Origin: Paenibacillus sp. PCH8
Lineage (GTDB): Bacteria; Bacillota; Bacilli; Paenibacillales; Paenibacillaceae
Assembly (NCBI RefSeq): GCF_002968835.1
Contig: NZ_PKQK01000002.1
Location: 248,001 to 312,000 of the forward strand
Direction of reading: 5' to 3'
Length of the DNA stretch: 64,000 bases
In this document: piece after piece, positions 43,227 to 52,130 of the stretch
Layout of the letters: each line of letters begins with the position of its first letter
Numbering within the stretch: the first letter of the stretch is position 1
The notes under the pieces: generated by a model
The model's input: only the letters and a program-made list of their open reading frames with translations
The model's database searches: none
What the model was told of the DNA's origin: nothing
Made by a program: the position numbers and the translations under genes

Positions 43227-44410
43227 GATGGCACGCCTCCTTCAACTTCCTGTTGAGCTGTTGTCAGAGCATTGCCGAGATCTGCAATCAGATCATCCAC
43301 ATGCTCAATGCCTACGGAGAATCTTAATAGACGGTCATCCACACCTACGGCTTCCCGAATTTCAAGCGGTATATCCGCATGAGTCTGTACCGCTGGATAA
43401 GTCATAAGCGATTCCACTCCACCGAGACTTTCGGCAAAAGCAATCAATTGGATATGACGCAGCAATGGTTCCACATAACGTGCATCCTTCACTTTGAACG
43501 AAAAGATGCCTGTGTTGCCAGTGGATTGTTTGTTCTGCACTTCATATCCAGGATGATCCGACAGCCCTGGATGATACACTTCACCCACCGCTGGATGCTC
43601 AAGCAAATATTTGGCAATAGTAAGCGCATTGAACTCATGACGCTCCATACGAAGCGCCAGCGTTTTCATGCCTTTCATTAACTGGTAGGAATCACTTGGA
43701 GATAATACGGCTCCGATTGAATTATGCAGGAACGCCATTTCAGCAGATAACGCCTCACCCTTGGTAATAATTAATCCGGCAAGCACATCATTATGTCCAC
43801 CCAGATATTTGGTAGCACTATGAATGATGATATCGGCACCCAGTTCAATTGGACGCTGGAAAAATGGAGTCAACAATGTGTTGTCCACAATGGTCAACAG
43901 GTTGTAATCCTTCGCCCAGGAAGCGACGGCTTCCACATCAGTGACCATCATCAGTGGATTGGTTGGCGTCTCAATGAATACCGCTTTGGTATTCGACTGA
44001 CGGACATTTTCCAGTGCTACCAGGTCATTTGTATCCACATAACTTGCTGTTACGCCGAAACGGGACAAAATGCGTTCAAGCAAACGGTAGGTTCCACCAT
44101 ACAGATCCAGCGATACAATCAGGTGATCTCCTTGACCAAACATGGCAAAGATCGTTTGCAGCGCGGCCATACCCGAGCTACAGGCGAACCCTGCATCACC
44201 GGCTTCCAGTGCTGCTGCTGCTTCTTCCAGCACCTTGCGAGTCGGGTTGGTCGTACGAATATAATCAAATCCCGTGCTTTGTCCAAGCTTCGGATGGCGA
44301 AACGCAGTGGATTGATAGATCGGAAAGTTAATGGCGCCTGTTACCGGTTCATTAATGGACCCAATTTGAGCTAAACGGCTTTCGATTTTCAACTTGTTGT
44401 TGTCTTCCAT
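43223..44410 (-). CDS. metI: Cystathionine gamma-synthase/O-acetylhomoserine thiolyase, MetI type
   Basis: The protein (395 residues) belongs to the Cys/Met metabolism PLP family, with the PLP lysine in IHSATKYLGGHNDVLAGLI and TTNPTRKVLEEAAAALE near the N-terminus. It should join the acylhomoserine made by the upstream metA product with cysteine (or sulfide). It starts 25 nt after metA with AGGAGG as ribosome site and overlaps the beta-lyase gene by 4 nt. This order, acyltransferase-synthase-lyase, gives a complete route from homoserine to homocysteine. Confidence 0.88.
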   Translation of the reverse strand: MEDNNKLKIESRLAQIGSINEPVTGAINFPIYQSTAFRHPKLGQSTGFDYIRTTNPTRKVLEEAAAALEAGDAGFACSSGMAALQTIFAMFGQGDHLIVSLDLYGGTYRLLERILSRFGVTASYVDTNDLVALENVRQSNTKAVFIETPTNPLMMVTDVEAVASWAKDYNLLTIVDNTLLTPFFQRPIELGADIIIHSATKYLGGHNDVLAGLIITKGEALSAEMAFLHNSIGAVLSPSDSYQLMKGMKTLALRMERHEFNALTIAKYLLEHPAVGEVYHPGLSDHPGYEVQNKQSTGNTGIFSFKVKDARYVEPLLRHIQLIAFAESLGGVESLMTYPAVQTHADIPLEIREAVGVDDRLLRFSVGIEHVDDLIADLGNALTTAQQEVEGGVPS

Positions 44411-44434
44411 TACTGCATCCTCCTGTAATCTCGA

Positions 44435-45352
44435 TTAGATTTGTGGGCCAATATCGTAAGGTGTTTCCTGGTACACATAGTAATTGAGCCAATTAGAGAA
44501 TAATAAGTTCGCATGCGCTCGCCAAGTTGCCGGAGGCACACGGGAAGGATCATCATTCGGATAGTAATGTCTAGGCAGTGCGATATCCATGCCTTTCGCA
44601 GCATCCCGGTCATACTCCCACTTTAATGAGAAGGGGTCATACTCAGCATGTCCCGTAGCAAAAATCTGCTTGCCATTTTTGGTCGCAACCAGGAATATAC
44701 CAGCTTCCTCGGATTCAGCCAAAATCTCAAGTTTCTCGTTCTTCTCAATATCTTCACGTCGCACTTCCGTATGACGGGAATGCGGAACGTTGAACACTTC
44801 ATCGAATCCACGTAATAACGGAACATGGGGTTTGTTGATGGTATGCGGGAATACGCCAAAACACTTTTCATCCAGCGGAACCTTGGGTACGTCAAAATGA
44901 TGGTATAGACCCGCTTGGGAAGCCCAACATATGTGCATGGTCGAAGTTACATTGGTTTTGGTCCATTCAAAGATTTCCTGAATTTCCTTCCAATAGTTCA
45001 CGTCTTCGAAATCCATCTGTTCCACTGGAGCGCCCGTAATGATCATGCCGTCGAAACGGCGATGCTCAATCTCATCGAAGGTTTTATAGAACAAATCCAA
45101 ATACTCCTGCGACGTATTCTTGGATGTATGGGATTTGGGATGTACCAGAACGACATCTACCTGAATCGGTGTGTTTCCCAGCAGGCGAAGCAATTGCGTT
45201 TCAGTCGTTTCCTTTGTGGGCATCAGGTTTAATATAGCGATACGGAGCGGACGAATATCTTGCTGATATGCAGAAGTTTCGTCCATGACGAAGATATTTT
45301 CTCCTTCAAGCACTTCTTTTGCTGGCAGCGTATCCGGTATTTTAATTGGCAT
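44435..45352 (-). CDS. metA: Homoserine O-acyltransferase
   Basis: The 305-residue enzyme is of the MetA/HTS family. The nucleophile Cys is in [14 protein letters not shown] and the catalytic His-Glu in FATGHAEYD. Signature segments are [19 protein letters not shown] and [14 protein letters not shown]. It activates homoserine by succinyl or acetyl transfer; Bacillus-type MetA usually uses acetyl-CoA, which I assume but did not test. The ATG at 45352 is preceded by AGGAGGAG. It is the first gene of the operon under the SAM-I riboswitch. Confidence 0.93.
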   Translation of the reverse strand: MPIKIPDTLPAKEVLEGENIFVMDETSAYQQDIRPLRIAILNLMPTKETTETQLLRLLGNTPIQVDVVLVHPKSHTSKNTSQEYLDLFYKTFDEIEHRRFDGMIITGAPVEQMDFEDVNYWKEIQEIFEWTKTNVTSTMHICWASQAGLYHHFDVPKVPLDEKCFGVFPHTINKPHVPLLRGFDEVFNVPHSRHTEVRREDIEKNEKLEILAESEEAGIFLVATKNGKQIFATGHAEYDPFSLKWEYDRDAAKGMDIALPRHYYPNDDPSRVPPATWRAHANLLFSNWLNYYVYQETPYDIGPQI

Positions 45353-45527
45353 AGTTAGTCTAACTCCTCCTTGTGCATAGATAGATGCAGCTATCGCTTG
45401 CTTGATGTGTTCACATCCAAACAGCTCCAGGCTGCCATGAGCTTGTCTACAGACATTGAATTGTACTTCCATCCAGGTACATACAAGCTCAAGTTCCTTA
45501 GCGAAAATCACTGCTGAGAAGTCGGGG

Positions 45528-45711
45528 CATATGACAAAGACCTTCCTCGGATTCCGAGAAAGGTCATATGTAAATAGATATGCGCCTCTCTCATCTCTCA
45601 GTTACAACAGTGCCACTTGACACTTGGTCGCTGCAAGAATTAGCACCGTGCGGTATACCGCCGGTTGCCGGGTTTCATCGGGCCAGTCCCTCCACCTACT
45701 CTTGATAAGAT
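45528..45711 (-). ncRNA. SAM-I riboswitch with terminator, metA leader
   Basis: Read on the minus strand, the aptamer (45711-45588) starts CTTATCAAGAG and contains the conserved GGAGGGACTGGCCC, GAAACCCGGCAACC and GGTGCTAATTC segments, ending in the paired GAGAGATGAG. A terminator stem (GACCTTTCTCGG with CCGAGGAAGGTC, 45565-45539) follows. Binding of S-adenosylmethionine should stop transcription before metA. All core elements of the S-box are present. Confidence 0.97.
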
Positions 45712-45751
45712 TTCGCTGTATTAGATTGTAATTTAATATGGTTCACCGTCT

Positions 45752-45780
45752 ACTTTATTACATTAATGCCCTCACGTCAA
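45752..45780 (-). promoter_or_regulatory. Promoter of the SAM-riboswitch operon
   Basis: On the minus strand TTGACG (45780-45775), a 17-nt spacer and TAAAGT (45757-45752) place transcript initiation about 35 nt before the aptamer. The stretch from 45781 to 45872, between this and the divergent corA promoter, holds no other feature I can see. Confidence 0.55.
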
Positions 45781-45872
45781 GTTGCTGTTCGATGTCTGCT
45801 TCCCGAATCGGAACTGTTCATCATCCATTGTCATACACTGCCTCAGAGCGCGAAATAGACACATTTTTGCGC

Positions 45873-45901
45873 TTGAAAGCACCCTGTACCAGCGGTATAC
45901 T
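45873..45901 (+). promoter_or_regulatory. Promoter of the corA leader
   Basis: TTGAAA (45873-45878), a 17-nt spacer and TATACT (45896-45901) form a near-consensus sigma-A promoter. The expected start near 45908 leaves a 5' UTR of about 254 nt before corA. Confidence 0.75.
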
Positions 45902-45942
45902 AAACAAGTGTTATAACCCTTATGTGAGAGGTGACATATTAA

Positions 45943-46041
45943 ATGGATGGCGACCCGAGGCCTGACTGGCAGCCGAATTCCTACAAACTGCATAGAGAAT
46001 TGACATCAGCATGCCGGCAGCGGGACGTGACTTCCGTTTGA
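45943..46041 (+). CDS. Putative 32-residue leader peptide of corA
   Basis: A short frame in the corA 5' UTR begins with ATG at 45943, 8 nt after AGAGGTGA, a strong match to the 16S anti-Shine-Dalgarno. The peptide starts MDGDPRPDWQPNSYKLHREL and ends at TGA 46039. Its N-terminus is rich in Asp and Pro, the composition linked to ribosome destabilisation at low Mg2+ in the enterobacterial MgtL peptide. The last third overlaps the 5' arm of the GC-rich stem at 46013-46089. I read it as a candidate regulatory uORF. There is no homology evidence. Confidence 0.5.
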   Translation: MDGDPRPDWQPNSYKLHRELTSACRQRDVTSV

Positions 46042-46089
46042 TTATAAAGTGAACGCAGCCCTGATCTCCAGGCTCCGCTGCCGACCGGC
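46013..46089 (+). promoter_or_regulatory. GC-rich leader stem upstream of corA
   Basis: GCCGG-CAGCGG (46013-46023) pairs with CCGCTG-CCGA-CCGGC (46075-46089), leaving a 4-nt bulge. A smaller hairpin GCCCTG/CCAGGC lies inside, and CTCTTCTTTTT follows at 46094-46104, giving a terminator-like outline. A second small stem, CCGCC/GGCGG, is close to the corA ribosome site. I recognise no known Mg2+ riboswitch (M-box) here. Confidence 0.55.
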
Positions 46090-46161
46090 TGATCTCTTCT
46101 TTTTGCGCCCAATATTGAACATATCCGCCAGATAGGCGGGTGCAGAAGGAGTAGATAAACA

Positions 46162-47097
46162 ATGAAAATCCGGTTGGTAAACAACGGTGTATTTATCCCG
46201 GTGGATGATATTCAGCAGGCGCTGACTCCACCAGCAGAAGGATTCTACTGGATTGATGCGGACGTGGACGATCTGGCTATACTTCAGCCGTTATTCTCCA
46301 TGCATGATCTGGCAGTGGAAGACTGTCTCAGCGACGAAGAACAACGTCCGAAGATCGAAATTTATGAGAGCCATTATTTTATTGTGATTAATAGTATTCG
46401 TTTTGATGACGAAGAAATATTTCTGCGTGCGGTCAACATGTTCCTCGGTAGACATTTTATTATCAGTGTTACGAAGCAGAAGATCAGCGAACTGCGCACA
46501 CTGAAGCCGATTCTGTGGGAACAGGAAATCAGCACCCCGGATCGCCTGCTTTATCTGCTGGTGGACTTGATTGTTGATAATTACTTTACCGTAGGTGACC
46601 GAATTGAAGCCCGAATTGAGAAGCTTGAGGAAGACATTCTGATGCACACCAAAAAGTCACATCTGAATGAGATCATCGGACTTCGCAGTGAGATTCTATG
46701 GCTGAAAAAAGTGCTTGGACCTCAGAAAGAGGTCATTAATACATTGAATAAAAAAGACTTGCGTCTCATTGATGATCAACTGCAAAAGTACTTCAGTGAC
46801 ATCTATGAGAATGCCGTTAAAATATCTGAAACCTTTGAAACTTATCGCGACCTGATGGGAAACTTGCGAGAAGCCTACCAATCCAGTATTGCGAATCGGG
46901 CGAATGAGATCATGCGTGTGTTCACCGCGATTACCACGGTCTTCATGCCGCTGACGGTCATTACGGGTATATACGGGATGAACTTCACGAATATGCCGGA
47001 GCTTAACTGGAAGTATAGTTATTTTGTAGTTATCGGGCTGATGGTTACACTCGGCCTGAGCATGTTCTTCATTTTCCGCAAAAAAGATTGGGTATGA
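46162..47097 (+). CDS. corA: CorA-family magnesium transporter
   Basis: The 311-residue protein has a large cytoplasmic N-terminal domain, a long helical stalk (about 150-245) and two C-terminal membrane spans separated by the diagnostic YGMNF (GMN) loop followed by NMPELNWKYSYF. CorA pentamers pass Mg2+ and, in some members, Co2+ or Ni2+. AAGGAG precedes the ATG by 9 nt. Transcription should start about 254 nt upstream and pass through a short ORF and a GC-rich stem, suggesting post-initiation control. Confidence 0.95.
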   Translation: MKIRLVNNGVFIPVDDIQQALTPPAEGFYWIDADVDDLAILQPLFSMHDLAVEDCLSDEEQRPKIEIYESHYFIVINSIRFDDEEIFLRAVNMFLGRHFIISVTKQKISELRTLKPILWEQEISTPDRLLYLLVDLIVDNYFTVGDRIEARIEKLEEDILMHTKKSHLNEIIGLRSEILWLKKVLGPQKEVINTLNKKDLRLIDDQLQKYFSDIYENAVKISETFETYRDLMGNLREAYQSSIANRANEIMRVFTAITTVFMPLTVITGIYGMNFTNMPELNWKYSYFVVIGLMVTLGLSMFFIFRKKDWV

Positions 47098-47104
47098 ATA
47101 ACGA

Positions 47105-47146
47105 AGACGAAGCGCTCCACAGGGAGGAACGCCTCGTCTTTTTTTG
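47105..47146 (+). terminator. Terminator of corA
   Basis: AGACGAAGCG and CGCCTCGTCT pair with a mismatch, inner CTCC/GGAG extend the stem, and TTTTTTT follows. Confidence 0.9.
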
Positions 47147-47156
47147 TACTCTTCAC

Positions 47157-48158
47157 CTAGCCAACATTCTTCTCTGTCTCCATGTGCCGGCGAAACCGGA
47201 TGCGTATCATACGCAATCTCTCATAGACCTGTTCCAGACTTCCTCCTTCGGGTTTCTCTCCTCCATATACCTTATGTAATACAGGCTTCAGGAACGTATC
47301 TCCCAGCTCCTCATATGCACTCCATACAGCTTCCTGTTCATTCTCAGGCATAACTGCCAACTCGACATCCAATAAACAGTCTGTGTCATAGCCTTCGAGA
47401 TCCAATGTCTCCAACAACTCAATTAACTCCCGCCGGGACAATCCGGATCGACTGACGAGCTCCTCTAACGTATAACCTTCCTTCATGCCTTCAAGTACCT
47501 GCTTGCGGGTAGTGAACTTGTCAAGTTCCTGCTTGTATTTCTGCTCTCTCTGTTTGTATAACCAGCTCTCATATTCATCTTCCTTTAAGGCAGTGTACAC
47601 CCAGTCCAGCGGGAACGTCGTTGAACGCTCTATCCCATTCGTTATCTCCATCCACTCCGTACCATATTCGGCTGCTTTGCTCTCCCCCACTCCAGGCAAT
47701 TGCATCAGTTCATCCATCGATTGCGGAACAAAGGCACTGATCAAACGCAGCAGACGATTCGTGGAAATAAAATAAGGTGCCTTCCGGTCAGATACGGCTT
47801 TCTTCCTGCGCCAAGTGCAAAGATCCGTATATAACTGCTCATTTCCATATAGTTCGCTATAACAATGAAGCCGCTGACCGCCGTAACTGCGTGATTTCAG
47901 ATCATCATTCTCGTGAAATAAACCCTGTAGCTGTGGACGATACCCCTCACTCATCTGTATGGCAAGCTGATGACGGTAGATATGAAGCAGTTCCTCCCAG
48001 GAAGTACCTTCGTACCAGATACAATCTTCGCGATCTCCTTCCTCATAGCGGCTCCATCCCAGTTGCCAACTATCTTCCTCTTCACCAATCCATAGCTGCG
48101 CATATTCTGCATTCTGATCTGATATTCTGGATAATCTGTTCATGAAAATGACTTCCAT
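47157..48158 (-). CDS. HRDC-domain protein
   Basis: This 333-residue soluble protein contains an HRDC helical domain at about residues 110-190 (LYTDLCTWRRKKAVSDRKAPYF and LMQLPGVGESKAAEYG), the accessory nucleic-acid-binding module of RecQ helicases and RNase D. No helicase or nuclease motif is present. A later segment (EELVSRSGLSRRELIELLETLDL) resembles the helix-turn-helix that follows HRDC domains in other proteins. The ATG at 48158 has GGGAGGG upstream. A DNA- or RNA-binding role is likely, but the exact function is unknown. Confidence 0.8.
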   Translation of the reverse strand: MEVIFMNRLSRISDQNAEYAQLWIGEEEDSWQLGWSRYEEGDREDCIWYEGTSWEELLHIYRHQLAIQMSEGYRPQLQGLFHENDDLKSRSYGGQRLHCYSELYGNEQLYTDLCTWRRKKAVSDRKAPYFISTNRLLRLISAFVPQSMDELMQLPGVGESKAAEYGTEWMEITNGIERSTTFPLDWVYTALKEDEYESWLYKQREQKYKQELDKFTTRKQVLEGMKEGYTLEELVSRSGLSRRELIELLETLDLEGYDTDCLLDVELAVMPENEQEAVWSAYEELGDTFLKPVLHKVYGGEKPEGGSLEQVYERLRMIRIRFRRHMETEKNVG

Positions 48159-48220
48159 TCCTGTTCCCTCCCTTTGACATTTCAGCCTATACGGGTTAAA
48201 TAAGCTACCTACAGGCAGCA

Positions 48221-48260
48221 CAAAAAACACCTCTCCTGCAAAATCCATGCAAGAGAGGTG
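48221..48260 (-). terminator. Terminator of the ROK kinase gene
   Basis: CACCTCTC and GAGAGGTG, with inner TGCA pairing, are followed on the minus strand by TTTTTTGTG. It lies between the kinase and HRDC genes. Confidence 0.88.
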
Positions 48261-48334
48261 CTTCCTCATTTAACCGTGCTATGCTGTTGCCCATATCATA
48301 CCACATTGGTAAAATTCGTCAATGCCTTATTCAT

Positions 48335-49213
48335 TTACTTGTTTAACGCCAATTTGGCCAGCGCCAGTGAACCACACAGACCTGCGTTATCACCCAATCC
48401 TGGAGATACAATATACTGCTCAATGTCGGATTGAAGCGCCGGATGCTGAACGTACCCCGCAAGCAGTTCCTGCAGTTTGCTGCGAACCATCGGGAACAGG
48501 TGCTCCTGCTTCATCACTCCGCCACCCATAACAATTTTCTGCGGAGAGAGAATCAGAACATAATGCATCAATGCATGTGCGAGGTAATGTGCTTCGATCT
48601 CCCAGGCTTTGTGATCTGCTGGCAGTTCATAGGCAAGCTGCTCCCAACGTTTGTTAATGGCCGGACCTGCTGCAAGACCTTCGAGACAATCACCATGATA
48701 CGGACAGAAACCCTCGTATGTATCTTCTGGATGTCTGCGTACGATAATATGTCCCATCTCCGGATGTGACAATCCATGCACCATTTTACCGCCCACCACA
48801 GCTCCAGCACCAATGCCAGTCCCAACAGTGATATACAGACAGCTCTCCAGGCCCTGTGCTGCTCCCCACGTGGCTTCCCCAAGTGCTGCACCATTTACAT
48901 CGGTATCGAATGTCATCGGCACGTCAAAATGCTCCTTGAGCTTGCCAATCATGTTGTACTGTCCCCAGTGCGGTTTCGGTGTTGTCGTGATGAAACCGTA
49001 TGTTGGGCTTCCTTCAATCGGATCAATCGGACCAAATGAACCTACACCCAGAGCTTCAATGCCTTTGCCTTCAAAAAAAGAAATGACTTGAGCCATTGTC
49101 TCTTCGGGTGTCGTTGTAGGGAAGCTTACGCGTTCAAGCACTTCCCCACTTTCCGTTCCAATACCACATACGAATTTGGTTCCTCCAGCTTCAATTGCAC
49201 CTAAAATTGTCAT
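48335..49213 (-). CDS. ROK-family sugar kinase, fructokinase type
   Basis: The 292-residue kinase has the ATP-binding GAIEAGGTKFVCGIG at the N-terminus, the sugar site in FDTDVNGAALGEATWG, and the ROK zinc signature with HxxxxxxxxxxCxxHxxxC (GHIIVRRHPEDTYEGFCPYH). Close relatives (GmuE, ScrK) phosphorylate fructose, and some accept mannose or glucose. The ATG at 49213 is chosen because GGGAG is 10 nt upstream. A GTG at 49222 sits directly against it. It precedes an MOSC protein gene but no transporter, so the sugar source is unclear. Confidence 0.92.
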   Translation of the reverse strand: MTILGAIEAGGTKFVCGIGTESGEVLERVSFPTTTPEETMAQVISFFEGKGIEALGVGSFGPIDPIEGSPTYGFITTTPKPHWGQYNMIGKLKEHFDVPMTFDTDVNGAALGEATWGAAQGLESCLYITVGTGIGAGAVVGGKMVHGLSHPEMGHIIVRRHPEDTYEGFCPYHGDCLEGLAAGPAINKRWEQLAYELPADHKAWEIEAHYLAHALMHYVLILSPQKIVMGGGVMKQEHLFPMVRSKLQELLAGYVQHPALQSDIEQYIVSPGLGDNAGLCGSLALAKLALNK

Positions 49214-49231
49214 GTTAGTCACACTCCCAAG

Positions 49232-49918
49232 TTACGTATTTTCCAGATTGTCCAATCGCTTCAGTAATGTCTGTCTCCAACTATCCGACAGCGCAGAAAT
49301 GGCTAGAAGTGCACGAATACCTTCGGCATCCTGTTTCCCCTGATGCATAATCCAGTTAGCTTCAAGAACAGTCATCGATGCAGGGTCAGTGCTGATCCGT
49401 CGGAAAATGGATGAAGGCCGCACCTCACCTTCTTGTAATACACGAAAATAAAAGCCGGTATGTCCGCTCTCCTGAAAATAAACAGGAAGCTCCTTATAAT
49501 CATACCGTACAGCCAGCTTGAAACAAGGCTGTCTTGGTTGACTGACCTGTACTTGGGCTTGACCCAATTCGTACACATCACCAATACGGACCATTTCCTC
49601 AGCACAGCCTTCCACCGTCAGATTCTCTCCAAAAGCTCCCCAGTCCAGCTTGCGATCCATCAGCTGTTCCAGCGCCGGGTAACGACTGTAATCGTATACA
49701 CAAACGGCCTTGTCAGGTCCGCCATGATGCACCAGATCCGCCTGGGCATCCCCTGTCATTCCAGTGAATGACAGGAAAACCGCGTCGGATACAGGATGTT
49801 TCACAATGCCGCTCATCACTTCACGCTTCTGCCCAGGGAGCGGCTTAGGCTGTCCTACATTAACGGCCAGAACAGCTGTGTTGCCCTCGTCTTGCTTTCG
49901 ATCAGGTGTGAGTGTCAT
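49232..49918 (-). CDS. MOSC-domain protein, YiiM type
   Basis: The protein (228 residues) contains an MOSC domain (about 45-165) with the conserved Cys in QPRQPCFKLAVRY and the GGPDKAVCVYDYSRY loop, plus a C-terminal helical extension. YiiM and relatives reduce N-hydroxylated compounds with a molybdenum cofactor, using a partner reductase. It lies 18 nt upstream of the kinase gene and may be co-transcribed with it, without obvious functional link. Confidence 0.9.
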   Translation of the reverse strand: MTLTPDRKQDEGNTAVLAVNVGQPKPLPGQKREVMSGIVKHPVSDAVFLSFTGMTGDAQADLVHHGGPDKAVCVYDYSRYPALEQLMDRKLDWGAFGENLTVEGCAEEMVRIGDVYELGQAQVQVSQPRQPCFKLAVRYDYKELPVYFQESGHTGFYFRVLQEGEVRPSSIFRRISTDPASMTVLEANWIMHQGKQDAEGIRALLAISALSDSWRQTLLKRLDNLENT

Positions 49919-49949
49919 TTGGCATCATACCTCCCATAATCGCTTTCTG

Positions 49950-51056
49950 TTAACGTACAGAGCCACCAAATACCAGTGTATTACTCAAAAGCCGCCCTGG
50001 TGAAGTCAGCATTTTGCCACCAGCGTACATACCAGAGGATGCACCGCCATCCAAATTCATGGCCTGTTTAGCACCAAGCTTCTGCATTACCGCTGCCCAC
50101 TCCTTGACGGTAGCACCAGAAACAGTAGCCAGCATGACGGAACCATCCGCCATAATCGCGATACCACTTCTGGCTCCGGAAGCGTTTAGAATCTTGGCAT
50201 CCTTGAAACCTTCGCTCGTTGGATTTACTGCCACCTTGCCGTCCTTCACAAGACGCGGCCCTGCTCCTACAGCGGTTACTACCTCTTGCCAAGGAATCTC
50301 TTTACCTGCTGCATTCGTATATTTATAATTCATTTCTACGGTTGAACCAACAGAAAAGCGGTCCGAAGAAGACTTCTGATTGCCTGTGAAGACCAGCACT
50401 GAGCCATTCTTGGGAATCGCTACATTCGTGTTGGGCACTTTTTTCGTTACAATCCCATTCTCCATAACTACTGCGGTTCCACCTTTGAAGCCAACTGTCG
50501 AACCTCGTTCAGGCGTGTACAGCATTGTAATGCTCGCATTCGCTGAAGGTGTTCGATTCACAAAAGTCGCATACCAGCTACGGGATTTACCTTTCTCATC
50601 TGTCACCTTGCCTGTCAAGCTCACTTGTAACGAATCCATAATAGCTGAACCATCTTTCATAAAACCAATAGATGTTCCGTATCTTCCAATATGTATAACT
50701 TCACCATTTGCTATTAACATGCCGTATGGATCTGGTGCTCCGTTATATGCTTCAAAGAATGCCCCGTTAATCGCTGCATGTGCGCCATAGGCTTTTACAA
50801 TCGAAGGCAATGTTGCCGTCTGACCAACTTGTTTCTTCGCGAGACCCACGGTAACCGGTGTTCCCTTCGGAATCGAAACTGTCTGTACAGTAAAACTGCG
50901 TCCTGCTGCTTTTACTTTCTGTACTTTAGTGCTAATTGCTGCTTTGGCATCCACTGTTTGTGGAGCACTTACCGCTCCCGAAAGAACTAGAGGCAGAACC
51001 AGGACGAGGGCCATAGCCCCTGTCCACCATTTTTTTCTTGTACGTATATTCTGCAT
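49950..51056 (-). CDS. Secreted phosphodiester glycosidase (NAGPA domain)
   Basis: The 368-residue protein starts with a basic N-terminus and signal segment (MQNIRTRKKWWTGAMALVLV), ends the signal near AVSA, and carries a NAGPA domain (about 95-365) with AAINGAFFEAYNG, GPRLVKDGK and the GAKQAMNLDGGASSGMYAGG motif. It should cleave sugar phosphodiesters outside the cell. It is a distant paralogue of the gene at 5723-6787 but has a signal peptide in place of an anchor and coiled-coil partner. The ATG at 51056 avoids overlap with the exonuclease gene. Confidence 0.88.
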   Translation of the reverse strand: MQNIRTRKKWWTGAMALVLVLPLVLSGAVSAPQTVDAKAAISTKVQKVKAAGRSFTVQTVSIPKGTPVTVGLAKKQVGQTATLPSIVKAYGAHAAINGAFFEAYNGAPDPYGMLIANGEVIHIGRYGTSIGFMKDGSAIMDSLQVSLTGKVTDEKGKSRSWYATFVNRTPSANASITMLYTPERGSTVGFKGGTAVVMENGIVTKKVPNTNVAIPKNGSVLVFTGNQKSSSDRFSVGSTVEMNYKYTNAAGKEIPWQEVVTAVGAGPRLVKDGKVAVNPTSEGFKDAKILNASGARSGIAIMADGSVMLATVSGATVKEWAAVMQKLGAKQAMNLDGGASSGMYAGGKMLTSPGRLLSNTLVFGGSVR

Positions 51057-51061
51057 GTTGC

Positions 51062-51955
51062 TCACCCTATTGCCACTCCCATCCAAGAGCCAAGGCTCTT
51101 CATCTCAAGTTGTTCAAACTTGTCCATCACCATATCCGGATCAAGACGCAATTCACAACCATCCAGCGCACATGCGACCGGAACAGCACAATGAATCTCT
51201 GCCAGTTTGCGGGACAGATGAAGCATGTCCAGATCATTCTCAATCTTATTGCGCACCGAAGGAGTAAGCTTATCCATATTACTCAGAATCCCTTCAATCG
51301 AACCGAATTCCTGTACAAGCTTCAACGCTGTTTTCTCACCAATACCCCGTACTCCGGGATAGTTGTCGCTGGCATCACCCATCAGACCCTTCATGTCAAT
51401 GACTTGACGAGGTGTCAGTTGTTTCTCTGCCATCAACGTTTCAGGATTGTACACCATGTAGTTGCCATGACCTTTTTTCATAATAATAATGCTCGTGCGG
51501 TCATCGATCAGCTGTAACATGTCATGGTCACCCGTCAGTACCATTACATTCATATCTGTCTCTTCGGTATAATACTTAGCAAGTGTCCCGATACAATCAT
51601 CGGCTTCGAATCCTTGTGCACCTATATTTGGGATACTCAGACTGTCCATCACTTCACGGATCAGGGCAAACTGAGGAATCAGGTCATCCGGAGCTTCCGA
51701 ACGGTTACCTTTATAGGCTGCATATTCTTCACCACGAAACGTCTTGCCGCCCATATCCCAACAGCATACAACATGACTTGGCCCAAAAGTCTGAACCGCA
51801 TCCCAGAAATAACGGATAAATCCGTATACTGCGTTGGTAGGCACTCCTGCCTTTGTACGTCTGATATATCCGCTTGCGGATGTCGCATAAAAAGCACGGA
51901 ACAACACCGCCATACCATCTACCAGCAACAAAGTAGGTTCATTACGTTGATTCAC
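51062..51955 (-). CDS. 5'-3' exonuclease of the DNA polymerase I family
   Basis: This 297-residue FEN-like nuclease is a stand-alone version of the Pol I N-terminal domain. Metal ligands are visible in LLLVDGMAVLFRAFYA, GFEADDCIGTLA, VLTGDHDMLQL and MGDASDNYPGVRGIGEKTA, followed by the helix-hairpin-helix region. It removes RNA primers and DNA flaps. I take the GTG at 51955, with AGGAG 13 nt upstream. The upstream in-frame ATG (52015) overlaps a promoter -10 box and cannot be transcribed from it. Confidence 0.88.
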   Translation of the reverse strand: MNQRNEPTLLLVDGMAVLFRAFYATSASGYIRRTKAGVPTNAVYGFIRYFWDAVQTFGPSHVVCCWDMGGKTFRGEEYAAYKGNRSEAPDDLIPQFALIREVMDSLSIPNIGAQGFEADDCIGTLAKYYTEETDMNVMVLTGDHDMLQLIDDRTSIIIMKKGHGNYMVYNPETLMAEKQLTPRQVIDMKGLMGDASDNYPGVRGIGEKTALKLVQEFGSIEGILSNMDKLTPSVRNKIENDLDMLHLSRKLAEIHCAVPVACALDGCELRLDPDMVMDKFEQLEMKSLGSWMGVAIG

Positions 51956-52013
51956 TTGAATTTGTTCTCTCCTATCTATATCTAGCAAATAAAATGTCGA
52001 AACTAATTCTATC

Positions 52014-52022
52014 ATTATAGCA
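52014..52022 (-). promoter_or_regulatory. Extended -10 promoter of the exonuclease gene
   Basis: On the minus strand TGCTATAAT (TGn plus perfect TATAAT) lies about 60 nt before the GTG start. It overlaps an alternative ATG, which is therefore unlikely to be used. Confidence 0.6.
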
Positions 52023-52047
52023 TAGTTCCGCCAACCCTCGTTCAGCC

Positions 52048-52080
52048 AAAAAAGCCCTGAAATTTGAACAATTCAAGGCT
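52048..52080 (-). terminator. Terminator of the ArsC-like gene
   Basis: AGCCTTGAATT and AAATTTCAGGGCT pair with small mismatches on the minus strand and are followed by TTTTTTGG. Confidence 0.8.
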
Positions 52081-52130
52081 GGTCGATCGACTTCACATAT
52101 GAATGGACAAGCACGAAGTTTCGTCCATAT

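Noticed and set aside
45902-46161. M-box magnesium riboswitch before corA
   Set aside because: The conserved M-box segments are absent. The leader is structured but does not match this class.
52013-52015. ATG at 52015 as start of the exonuclease gene
   Set aside because: It overlaps a perfect extended -10 box and has no ribosome site, so the downstream GTG is preferred.
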